Origin: Emmonsiellopsis sp. PD_33
Taxonomy: Eukaryota > Ascomycota > Eurotiomycetes > Onygenales > Ajellomycetaceae
Assembly: GCA_032988165.1 (NCBI GenBank)
Contig: JANTQF010000489.1
Span: 1 to 20,699, forward strand
Length of the DNA: 20,699 bases
Reading direction: 5' to 3'
The position numbers and the translations under genes were made by a program. The notes beneath the pieces are model-generated. The model saw only the letters and a list, made by a program, of their open reading frames with translations. It had not been told where the DNA came from and ran no database searches. Every line of letters begins with the position of its first letter. Position 1 is the first letter of the stretch. Positions 7,785 to 16,541 of this stretch are shown here, one piece after another.

Positions 7785-8511
7785 AAGGAAGAAACCCGGA
7801 AGTCTTGAAAAAAGCTTCCTGGAAGCAGACAAGGGGAGTTCATTTCGGGTCTATTTTTAATTTGGGAGATGTGCTACTACATTCTTTGAACCTGTCGACG
7901 GCTGCGATGCATGCTAGCCAGCATAATCATTTAGTTTGGAAGTGATTTTTTCTGCTGCCCTCCATTACTCCTCCGCTATCCCCCCGGCCATTATCATGCC
8001 CCTATTTCATTTCCCCAGGACCACGATACATTGAGCGATACGAAGCCAGCCACAGGCACCATTCTCTAGTTTATTCCCTTTGCCATAAGTTTGTACTCGA
8101 ATATCTAGTTATTGAAAGTGCTAGTTAATACATTCTTTTGGAGGCTAAAAAGCAGAATATTTACATTTACATTACGGTGCTGCAGGCAGTTCGGCGGCTA
8201 GATACCCTCCAGGTATTCCTAGGAACTTACCCCTTTTTGTAACCTTGGTACTACCGCGGACTCTTCCTCTCGAATGCAACAAATTAGATACTGTACGTGC
8301 TAGTTTGGTCTATTTCTTGAGTTAGTGGAACAAAATGGTACTTATATGATGCTTGCCTGGCTTCTGAACGATAAGACAACTGGGTATGGCAAGCGGGCTT
8401 TTTCTGCTGGATGTTTCCGCTGGCATTCCCGCTGGTATTTCCCGTTGCCTGCTCCCTCCGGCCTTGATATATGTGGCAGAAGAGAAATGAAATCTTAACA
8501 CTATATAAACA

Positions 8512-8519
8512 CTTATCTT
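8512..8519 (+). promoter_or_regulatory. TATA box for the gene at 9020
   Basis: TATATAAA lies 508 nt before the ATG. Confidence 0.5.
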
Positions 8520-8910
8520 GACGAGATCTCCTTTGCTTTCCTTTCATATCTGATTCCACCGATGCCATCCCCGAACGATAACTACGTCCAAGTCAAAGTA
8601 CACCTCTACCCTCCTTTGTCAAGCATATTGATTGCCTGCCTTTCAAAGACTGCATATTTGCTTCCTCATATTTGCTTCGTGCTGCTTTAGTGCGTATCTT
8701 CCCGACATCTTTCTATCCTCGGATTGTTTCCTAATCATAATATAGTAATGACGAGGGCTGTAATTGTAGCTGAAACTTGGCCCACTTTGACCCAGACCAA
8801 AGATCCCGCCCCGACCCCGCCACATCCCCAAAACAACGACCACCCAGACCGACCCGACAAACACCCCGGCCCTCAATACCTTTATCAAACGGCAGAAACG
8901 TCCAGAGAAA

Positions 8911-8977
8911 GTACGAATTGTCCCACCCGCTTGGCAAATGCCACTACTACTCGGTATCATCCTGTAACGACTTCTAG
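8911..8977 (+). other. Possible leader intron of array member 7
   Basis: Donor GTACGA, branch-like GTAAC (about 8963-8968) and acceptor CTTCTAG give 67 nt, ending 42 nt before the ATG. Size and distance match the leader introns of members 5 and 6, and the acceptor decamer matches member 6. A second candidate is 8694-8745 (donor GTATCT). Confidence 0.4.
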
Positions 8978-9019
8978 AAATCATAATTCGTCCGTCGATA
9001 GTACCAGTTCTTACCCAAC

Positions 9020-9220
9020 ATGTGCCAATTAATCGAAGTCTGGTATCGTTGCGATCACTTCAAGGGCCACAAGGTAGGAGAAGAGTGTTCAAAGGCTCCA
9101 AACTGCAGAGGTCGTATTACGCATGAGGAAAGACTTGATAGTGACTGTCCGCTGTGCAAGAATAAGGATAAAAAGAAAGGAAAGTCGGGGGCTACCCAGA
9201 AGAACAAGGGCAATGCGTAA
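9020..9220 (+). CDS. Small MC-start Cys/His protein, array member 7
   Basis: This predicts a 66-residue protein. Ligand candidates are C2, C11, H13, C23, C29, C43 and C46 (C-x8-C-x-H-x9-C-x5-C-x13-C-x2-C), nearly the same spacing as member 5. The tail after CPLC is Lys/Gly/Asn-rich (KNKDKKKGK and on), so the protein is a compact ligand module plus a basic tail. The start context is CCAACATG. It has a TATA box 508 nt upstream and a probable leader intron. It is the last recognisable member of the array. Function is unknown; zinc binding is inferred. Confidence 0.72.
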   Translation: MCQLIEVWYRCDHFKGHKVGEECSKAPNCRGRITHEERLDSDCPLCKNKDKKKGKSGATQKNKGNA

Positions 9221-9398
9221 GAACGGGTGGATTCCCATCATTCAGGGGTTAATTTGTAGCGGGTTTGATTGAGATCTCGACTCTCCATCAGTCCGCATTT
9301 GGTTCCCTCTCTTTCTATCATGCTCGTTTCGGGAATTAATGAAAACAAGGTGCTATGAAATGACTGATTTGACTCCCCAATTCTTTACCTGAACTTTG

Positions 9399-9992
9399 TT
9401 ATATAAAAAATGATTGTGTTCTAGCGAAAAATAGACATATGTAATATAATGCCTTTGCACCATCATCGTCCCAAGAACCCTGTACAATATACATAAGTCG
9501 TTCTGGCCCCGTTAACATACTGATTCTGCACGGTATTATCCCTGTCGTAAAGTGTTGCATAGCACACCCGGAACAGTGGCACAATACTATTGCATTGTTT
9601 ATGGAGATATATCTCGCAATTCCTTTGATATTATACTGTGGAACATTGACCGCATATACCCTCCCCGGCGCTGGTGACGGGTAGAAACCATGGACGATTT
9701 GGCCGTGGAGGAGCCGGTAGAGTGGGACAGATTCGGCAACCGGCGAACCATGAATGCGGCAGGTGGCTCCTTTGGGGCTGCAGCACAGATTGTCAATTGT
9801 GTTCACGTATTCGGGGAAATCAGTTGTGTGGAAATGATCTACCTTTGTTGAATGGTACAGGTACGCTCGCCAAAATCCGATAAGTTCTAGCATCTGAGCG
9901 GAGGGCCTGGATAATTCCAAGGTTGTAAACCAGTCTTTCATTCGTATGGTTGTCCAGATCCCAAGTGAATAAGCTGGAAATATATATTCCAT
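9399..9992 (-). CDS. Hypothetical protein, weakly supported 197-codon ORF
   Basis: An uninterrupted frame of 197 codons runs through otherwise AT-rich non-coding DNA. The ATG context (GCCATGG) is excellent. The product is Cys/His-rich in two patches, CC-x6-C-x2-H near residue 70 and CHCSGC-x3-H near residue 140. I do not recognise a domain, there is no signal peptide, and the C-terminal end is hydrophobic (YYICLFFA). Shorter ORFs are also open on both strands across 9599-9883, which weakens the case. It could be an orphan gene, a decayed gene, or chance. The segment after the ATG contains a CAG acceptor-like site, so the first codons may be intronic. Confidence 0.25.
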   Translation of the reverse strand: MEYIFPAYSLGIWTTIRMKDWFTTLELSRPSAQMLELIGFWRAYLYHSTKVDHFHTTDFPEYVNTIDNLCCSPKGATCRIHGSPVAESVPLYRLLHGQIVHGFYPSPAPGRVYAVNVPQYNIKGIARYISINNAIVLCHCSGCAMQHFTTGIIPCRISMLTGPERLMYIVQGSWDDDGAKALYYICLFFARTQSFFI

Positions 9993-10412
9993 GGCCTATT
10001 TAGCTAGATAAAACAAAACGGAGAACCAGTCAGTTGCATTAATACTGCTAGTAGTATTGATAGTTTTGTGCCATGACTGTTGTTATTAGACAAAGTCTCT
10101 TACATTAAATAAATGGACAATGGACCGTAAAAAATAGTGAACAACAAAGGAATCCATTGTTCATTCTTCAGACGTTGTCGAAGAAAAGACACGATTTTCC
10201 GCTTGATTCTCAATCTCTTTCAGAAATAAAAAGAACATTGTAGGGCGTTTAAATGTTTCTCCAAGGGGTTTTGTAGAATTTTATTTTTGCAGGATTGAAT
10301 AAAATGGAGATCAAAAGAGACTCTCAATTCCTGACTTATCCTCTGTTAAAATAATAAATCTGTAGAACAGGAGCGGTGCAGGTTGAAAAGGGGTAGATAG
10401 GGCTAGCTATAT

Positions 10413-10418
10413 CACGTG
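10413..10418. promoter_or_regulatory. CACGTG E-box in a 10-bp palindrome
   Basis: ATCACGTGAT (10411-10420) is a perfect palindrome and matches the Cbf1-type core RTCACGTG. The nearest gene downstream is the small CaaX gene, about 1.1 kb away. Confidence 0.35.
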
Positions 10419-11004
10419 ATGTTTCTAACTCTCGCTGCGACAACCGAGATTTTTTGTTTCTCCCTTTTCTTCTTCGTTTTTATCATGAAAGCCGGGCAGC
10501 CCTTAACTAGCAGCCCTCTAAGACTAATGAGGCGCAAGGTTACTAACCCTTTCGCATGCTGAAGAGCGGATCTCACCTTGGCAACTTGGAATTTCAACTC
10601 GCATATGAGAATTCCGTGCCCTATGGGACCAAGGCTTGTTCCTTTTTTTTTTGATCGGACATCACCTCTCAGCCCCTAGGCTGATGCCATGAAGTAAGAG
10701 AAAATCCAGGCAGATCCCTCTGTCTTTATAATGTATCTACTTCTTATGGTATCTCTATGCTTAATTCCGGGTTTCTATTCCTTTTCCTTGTCTCGCTAGT
10801 ACTAGTATGTATAAACATGCGGCAACAGCCGGATTAGCGGTTTTCTGCGTTCATCAGCAATCAACAACCGAACAGGAAACAGTGGAACTGCGTGCTAATC
10901 AAATTTCTGATGGCACCGGAAAAGTCCATTCGTTTTCGACACTTCCCATCGGGTTCTCTAGTTGGGACCGGGAATGCGGAAGCAGCCATGATGGCTCCAA
11001 GGGC

Positions 11005-11012
11005 TATATAAA
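11005..11012 (+). promoter_or_regulatory. TATA box upstream of the small CaaX gene
   Basis: TATATAAA lies 505 nt before the ATG at 11510. The arrangement resembles that of array members 3 and 7. The leader would contain a 41-codon upstream frame (ATG 11270) unless spliced. Confidence 0.45.
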
Positions 11013-11509
11013 GGTTATACATCCATACTACTTTGTTTCTTCCTCTTCACTCATCGAAAATCGTTATCATAAAATATCTTGAAAACTTCTCTCACGGCTG
11101 CTCCCGTCTCGATCCGATAGCATCTTCTTCGTGTGCTGACAAAAGGTTAAGAGACGGTCCGGGAAGCCCGAGTTATTTGCTTTGTCCAGCTAGAACGGTA
11201 ATCATCCCATCCATCCAGTCATTCTCATATGTATATCCCGATATTTCATCTTACGTCCGAGTGCTTTACCATGTCCTCTTCAACTCCCATAATTAAGTTT
11301 CTGTTCGCACCTACATACTTTGACATACTCCATCATAAAGACAGCGGCACTAATGCATCAAACCAGGTCTCGCCTGAGAGCATCAACACCACATAACGCT
11401 ACTGTCAAACCCAACCTGCTTTATAGGGCCGTCCTACGCTAAACACCCAGACTACCCTCCCGGAGTATCAACCCTACGTCCCCCGCTATTATCTTACCCA
11501 CGCTGTATA

Positions 11510-11716
11510 ATGGGCTCAGACTCCGATGTTTCCTGGCCCTCTGATGGTGCAACCGCTGGGTCTGCCCTCGGCCGTCGCCGCCGTCATAAGAAAAAAAAAC
11601 GTCGTCATCGCTCCTCCCCCAGTCGTCGTCGATCCTCGCCCAGTCGGCGAGGGCGCCGGTCATCGCATCGTCAATCCAGCAGTAGTAATCCTCCTCGGCG
11701 CTGTGTCATTCTTTAG
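11510..11716 (+). CDS. Small Arg/Ser-rich protein with C-terminal CaaX box
   Basis: This predicts a 68-residue protein. Residues 1-20 are polar with Asp/Ser (MGSDSDVSWPSDG). From about 21 on it is strongly basic (GRRRRHKKKKRRHR), then Arg/Ser repeats (SPSRRRSSPSRRGRR), ending RRCVIL. Cys-Val-Ile-Leu at the very C-terminus fits the CaaX rule, and the final Leu favours geranylgeranyl transferase I. A polybasic stretch before a CaaX box is typical of proteins held at the plasma membrane, so membrane association is inferred. The ATG has A at -3 and G at +4. The RS-like body also recalls splicing-factor tails. No family is recognised. Another frame across the same DNA is also open, so coding status needs transcript evidence. 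Confidence 0.45.
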   Translation: MGSDSDVSWPSDGATAGSALGRRRRHKKKKRRHRSSPSRRRSSPSRRGRRSSHRQSSSSNPPRRCVIL

Positions 11717-12835
11717 ACATTTCCAGTTCTTGACTCCTCGGCTTCTATTTATTCCGTGGTCGAAGTTTATCGAAAATTTGGAATTAGCATGAGGTCCACT
11801 AGCCATTTTATTGCACCAGGAGCACGGATATAATTGATCATACTTCACTCGCGCATCTTGATTGTGAGAACGGGGACTGGACTAGCATGTACCCAAAAAA
11901 TTAATGCTGGGAATTCCCAGCAAACGAATCGAAAATCCAGACGTGGAAAAAGAGACGTCGAAATAGACACGATTGTCTTAGCCGTTTCTCATCGACCTAC
12001 ATCCCATTACCTTCTATACATTGTCATACCATACGAAGCACCAGGAATGCTCCTTCCAACCTTTCTGTCCTTTTTCAGGGACTTCCACTCTTTTTCCAAT
12101 CCCCCCCCCTCGCGCGCCCTGCTTAGGCCTCTGCTCGATTTCTTTAGAAAATTATGCGCCGTACGAGTGCAATTCTTTGCTTCCGTTCTTATGTTTCAAA
12201 TCTTCGGGATATTTATGGATTTACCCGTTCAACACTTGGTTTCCGTCCCGGGTCGGCCTGTTTGGCCATTTCTTACTTTGTCTGCGCTATACGTCGGTTA
12301 CATGTTATCTTCCATACGGTGCGCTGAATTGGAAATTTTGGCTTCTGAGGTGTCTTTTGTTTTCTGAAAGGAAGAGAAAATCTTTGTGTGTTTCCCTAGT
12401 ATTTATAAGGGAGAGTAACTGTGAGAATCCAACTAGACCAAAAATGATCGATCCTTGGGGGTCCAGCGGTTCCATGTATGTTTTATTTAGTAACTACTAC
12501 TGAGCATCAAGGTTACCGGGAGAGGAGGTTGAAATAAGGTTAGGTGCAGGGATATGATTGGACACGCGGACCAGGCTATCGGCCCGTGCACCCGCTCGCA
12601 ATACAGCAACACAGCATATTAGCTGGCGAGGAGAATCATTTTGCATACCATCAGAACCCATATACTGTGTTCCTTTTATAACAAGAAATATAAATTCCAT
12701 TTCTTTTATAAACCTACATAAGCCCATCAACATTAAACATCAAAGCCATAAAGTAAAAGAAAAAAAGTCTATCGAAAAAAGTAATCGAACCCCTTCCCGC
12801 TCCATCCCATCACCCCTAATCGATCTACCACCTAC
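11717..12835. other. Intergenic region before the 3' end of ADE5,7
   Basis: This is the 3' side of ADE5,7 and of the small CaaX gene, which are convergent. Frames at 11834-12367 and 12021-12503 are long, but a third frame is also open across 12154-12327. All three frames are free of stops because this strand is pyrimidine-rich, so none is called as a gene. Confidence 0.55.
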
Positions 12836-15353
12836 TTACTCCCAGCTCTCCAAGTTCTTCAACACACATCCCTCATCATCTCCCCGAGCCGCCAACTCAC
12901 CAATAACAAACACAGTCTCCCCCTTCTCCTCCAAAATGGCCTTGACTCGCTCCGCGTCCTCCTTGCCAACGACCACAATCATACCCACACCGTTGTTAAA
13001 CGCACGACCCATCTCGGCACCGGAGACTCCACCGGACTTCTTCAGCCAGCGGAACACAGGGGGAACAGGCCAGGTTGCGACATCGACGATGGCGGAGAGG
13101 TTCTTTGGCAGAACGCGAGGAATGTTCTCCACAAGACCGCCGCCCGTGATATGCGACAGGCCCTTGATAGCCCCAGGCGCGGCAGCGAGGGCCGCCAGAA
13201 GTGGCTTGACGTAGATCCGCGTGGGGGTCAAGAGGGCAGCGCCTAGGGAGGGAGCAGAGGTCTCGAACGGAGCAGGGCCCTGGTAGGACAGGCCGGATCT
13301 CTCGACGATTTTCCGCACGAGGGAATAGCCGTTTGAGTGCGGCCCGCTGCTAGCAAGGCCGAGCAGGACATCGCCCGCCTGCATTTTATCCAGAACGGGC
13401 AGGATGGGTTGCTTTGCGGTATCGATTGCGCCCACGGCTGCTCCGGCAGCGTCGTAGTCGTTACCTGCGTACAGACCGGGCATTTCGGCCGTCTCGCCGC
13501 CAACCAATGCACAGCCAGATTCCACGCAGCCAGCGGCCACGCCGGACACGAAGGCGGCAGCGGTGGCGACGTCGAGTTTCCCGCAGCTGTAGCAGTCGAG
13601 GAAGAAGAGGGGTTCGGCACCCTGGACGACAAGGTCGTTGACGTTCATGGCAACGAGGTCGATACCAACGGTGTTGTGTGTGCGCATCTCATGGGCGATC
13701 ACGAGCTTCGTGCCGACGCCGTCGATGGCGCCTATCAGCGTGGGCGACGAAGGGTGGAAGCCCGAATTGCAGGTGGAGAGGTCGAATGTGCCGCCAAACC
13801 CGCCGATGATGGCGTCGGTTCCAGGCCGGCGGGTTTGGGCGACGTTAGCTTTGATTTGTTTGACAAGGTCGTTACCCGCGTCGATGGAGACACCGGCAGC
13901 GGCGTAGGTGAGGGGCTCAGCGGAGGCATTGGGAGTATCCCGGAAGGCGCGGTGAGCGATGTCCTTGCGGTAGTGCATGCCTTGGAAGTGGATGGTGGAG
14001 ATGCCTTTGTAGGCGTTTTTGACTGCGTCCTCGAGAGTGGAGGCTGTTGAGGTTGCGGCGATGACACGGCCGCCGGAGGATTTGAGTTGGTTATTTGTCA
14101 ATGCGGTACCGGCGTGGAAAATCACGGTGTCTGCGGCCGGTGAGTCAAGAGTGATGTCGCGTCCCTTGGCATATGTTCCCGGATAGCCTTCCGCAACAGC
14201 TACGACAGTGGTGGAAAATTTCGGTTCCACATTTACAGACACACCGTCAAGCCAATGCTCGGTACAAGCAACCATGATTTCAGCTAGATCTGTGTCGTCG
14301 CTTAAAAGCGGTAAAAGGGTTTGCGTTTCAGGGTCACCGCCCCGGACGTTATATTCAAGCACTTTGGGTCCATTCTTTGTCATCATGAGACCAGTAAACA
14401 AGATTCCAACGAAAGGGAAGCCTATCGCAATGGTTAGCAAATTATTAATGCAAGAATTAGAGATAAATAGGATATAGTACCTTCCCTTCTCATTCCACTG
14501 ATGCTGGGCTCTATGATTGTTCGGTCAATCTCTTGCAGAATCTCCTTGGATGCAATCCGGGTTGGGGCATAGCAACCCATCCCTCCAGTGTTTGGGCCCT
14601 GATCTCCATCGAAAATACGTTTGTGGTCTTGTGCTGGTGGGAGCGATCTGATGGTGTATCCATCAGAGAAGGTGAGAATACTGAGTTCATCTCCTTCGAG
14701 GAACTCTTCGATCACAACCTCGTCTCCTGCTTCTCCAAACTGGCGGTCAAGCATGATTTCACGGAGGGCTTGGCGGGCTTCTTCCTTCGTCTGGGGGATT
14801 ATAACGCCCTTTCCAGCAGCAAGCCCACTAGCCTTGATGACGACATCATGGTTGATGGAGTCGAGATACTTGCTTGCTGCCTCGTAGTCGCTAAAATTTT
14901 CATATGCGGCAGTAGGGATATTATGCCTCTTCATGAAGTCCTTGGAGAAAGTCTTTGATCCTTCCATACGTGCTGCCGCCTGGGATGGGCCAAAGCATCG
15001 AATCCCAACTGTAAATTATTGTTAATCTTCATTACCTCCACTAAATTTCCACTTTTTAGAATAGGGTGCGACTAACCGGATTGGAAAAATTTCTGGATGC
15101 CATCGACAAGTGGTGCCTCCGGGCCAGGAACAACGAGGTTTACCCCGTTCTTCTGGGAGAATGCAACCAATCCTGCATAATCGTCGCCCTTGACGTTGAC
15201 ATTGGTGATTTTGGGATTGCCCGCTGCAGTCCCTCCGTTTCCGGGTGCCACATAGACAATGTCAACAAGCGGGGAGTGGCTTAGTTTCCAGGCAAAGGCA
15301 TGCTCTCGACCACCACTCCCAACAACGAGGACACGGAGCCTTTCCTGCAGCAT
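12836..15353 (-). CDS. ADE5,7: Bifunctional GAR synthetase / AIR synthetase (Ade5,7)
   Basis: The cytosolic bifunctional enzyme has an N-terminal phosphoribosylamine-glycine ligase (GARS) and a C-terminal phosphoribosylformylglycinamidine cyclo-ligase (AIRS), steps 2 and 5 of purine synthesis. Exons on the minus strand are 15353-15077, 15008-14481 and 14421-12836, giving 796 aa, normal for fungal Ade5,7. Both joins restore conserved text (FQSVGIRCFGP; EGFPFVGILFTG). Landmarks: GARS N-domain VVGSGGREHA (residues 10-19), ATP-grasp GPNTGGMG and GGDPETQ (296-302), AIRS from about 430, GAIDGVGTKL (479-488), ALVGGETAEMPG (543-554). In the usual NVRFGDPETQ motif the Phe is Gly here (residue 296). 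The ATG at 15353 starts just before the first conserved strand. A TGACTCA box upstream suggests Gcn4/Bas1-type control. It lies head-to-head with PET127. Confidence 0.97.
14422..14480 (-). other. ADE5,7 coding intron 2
   Basis: The 59-nt intron has donor GTACTA, branch GCTAAC and acceptor GATAG on the minus strand. Splicing joins GAA-G to GC-TTC, restoring EGFPFVG of the GARS domain. Confidence 0.92.
15009..15076 (-). other. ADE5,7 coding intron 1
   Basis: The 68-nt intron has donor GTTAGT and acceptor TTTACAG on the minus strand. Splicing restores FFQSVGIRCFGP, a conserved GARS segment. Confidence 0.92.
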
Positions 15354-15383
15354 GTTGCTTTGGGCGCTGTTGGAGACGGGGAG

Positions 15384-15856
15384 CTGGAATGTAAATGAGG
15401 TTAGAAATATGTCGGCCAGAAATCAAATGCAGGAAAAACGCATAGAGCAGGAATTGAGTTTCAAATCACTAGATATGCATGGGACACAACCCGCAAACAC
15501 ATTTCTGAGTGAACATCAATTCCGGGCGGCATCTACACGCCATATAAAATGACTCATCGTGGACACCAACGAGGGACTACAACCACCACAAGCAGAGCTG
15601 GGGACAGCAACGAGATGAAAAAAAGTACAGATGCAATTGCGTAGGATAATGTAGACTGTATATGCCAGAAAAAAAAGAAATACTGCTTCAAATGACCAAT
15701 TGGAGCTGGTGGTGGAGCTTTGATACCAGATTGAAGTCATTTTTGGCGGGGTATTTTGCAAGGCGGGGAGGGGAATTAAAGGGCCAAAAGAAAACCACAA
15801 GCATGGCAAAACACGTAGACAGGTGCAATCACATAGGAGAGGGACAGGCTACTTAC
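15384..15856 (-). other. Possible ADE5,7 leader intron
   Basis: On the minus strand a perfect donor GTAAGT (15856) and an acceptor TTCCAG (15384) preceded by TTCTAACC frame a 473-nt intron ending 30 nt before the ATG. It is long for this genome. The alternative is that transcription starts inside it, at the TATA-like sequence near 15545. Confidence 0.4.
15541..15556 (-). promoter_or_regulatory. TGACTCA box with adjacent TATA-like sequence
   Basis: Read on the minus strand, TGAGTCA (15556-15550) is followed at once by TTTATATGG. TGACTC is the yeast Gcn4/Bas1 recognition core, and Bas1 activates ADE genes in yeast. The site is about 200 nt before the ADE5,7 ATG, on the correct side. It is either core promoter or intronic, depending on the true start site. 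Confidence 0.45.
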
Positions 15857-16221
15857 AGTGCGGAGATAGAGAAGATATCAAACGGAATTGAAGCTGTACC
15901 GCCGCCTCCCTCGCCGTCTTTTGCGTCGTTCGCGGGGAAGATTTTGGCAGGGACTTTTTTTTCGCCGGAGCCTGCGAAACGTTTTTCCGGCGGCAGTAGA
16001 AGATACAAAGCAGTACTTATTCTCGGCCAATCTTCACGCCATAGAAATCCAGCACGCCGGGTTACAGGAGTGTAAAGCTCGGTTATTGTACTTCGATTGA
16101 CATACTACATTATAACATATTAAATAGGGAGGAAACGTCAAAAGAAAACACAGATACCGGGAGCGGAGTTTGTCTGCAAGGTACCAGCCAAGTATCCCCC
16201 AATACGGCTAGTTGGACCTTG

Positions 16222-16227
16222 CACGTG
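16222..16227. promoter_or_regulatory. CACGTG E-box in the divergent promoter
   Basis: GCACGTGAC lies 315 nt before the PET127 ATG and about 870 nt from that of ADE5,7. This is a Pho4/Cbf1-type bHLH core by sequence only. Confidence 0.35.
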
Positions 16228-16541
16228 ACTTATCGCATCCCCAATCCATCTTTAAGTTTTTTTTATCGACGATATTTTTGGCGCATCATCCAACGTCAAG
16301 TTCTTGACGAACCCAACCTCATATACACCAGCCCAATTGCCGTTTCCCTCTTGAATAGGGCAGAGGCTTTCTCTTATCACGGGCGTTTTGTGTGTCTATT
16401 TCACTCTTTTCACCTTTCTTCTTTGACCCTGTATAATCTTTCTTTTCGCTGCAACCCCCAACCCTGCTCGACCTACAATTGCCAATTTTGCCCTCGCGCC
16501 GTTATATCGTTTGAATTATTGTCACCCCGAAAACCATTGGG

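Larger units (their letters stand above)
7785..9019. other. Intergenic region between array members 6 and 7
   Basis: This contains the 3' flank of member 6 and the TATA box (8512) and long leader of member 7. The Pro/Thr-rich frame from the ATG at 8748 overlaps the start of member 7 and is read as an upstream ORF or intron-bearing leader. An isolated ATG-TGC at 7869 gives only six codons. Confidence 0.55.
9221..11509. other. Long intergenic region with one doubtful minus-strand ORF
   Basis: This holds a TCAGGGG (9242-9248), the 197-codon minus-strand ORF (9399-9992), AT-rich DNA to about 10,400, an E-box (10413-10418), and the TATA box (11005) and leader of the small CaaX gene. A 41-codon frame starts at 11270. 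Nothing else is supported. Confidence 0.5.
15354..16541. other. Shared promoter region of ADE5,7 and PET127
   Basis: The two genes diverge from this 1.2-kb region. It holds a possible ADE5,7 leader intron (15384-15856), a TGACTCA next to a TATA-like sequence (15541-15556), CCAAT pentamers (about 16198 and 16333), a CACGTG (16222-16227), and a pyrimidine-rich leader before PET127. The ORFs seen across it show no domain. Confidence 0.7.

Noticed and set aside
7869..7889. ATG-TGC start between members 6 and 7, possible eighth copy
   Set aside because: It stops after six codons, and downstream frames do not contain the ligand pattern.
12021..12503. 160-codon + strand frame, and the 177-codon frame at 11834-12367
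   Set aside because: All three + frames are open across 12154-12327 because the strand is pyrimidine-rich; no domain or codon pattern favours one.
12558..13214. 218-codon + strand frame overlapping the 3' end of ADE5,7
   Set aside because: Its second half is antisense to conserved coding sequence, and its first half is low-complexity intergenic DNA.
13337..14050. 237-codon + strand frame
   Set aside because: It is antisense to the conserved AIRS coding region and explained by its high third-position GC.
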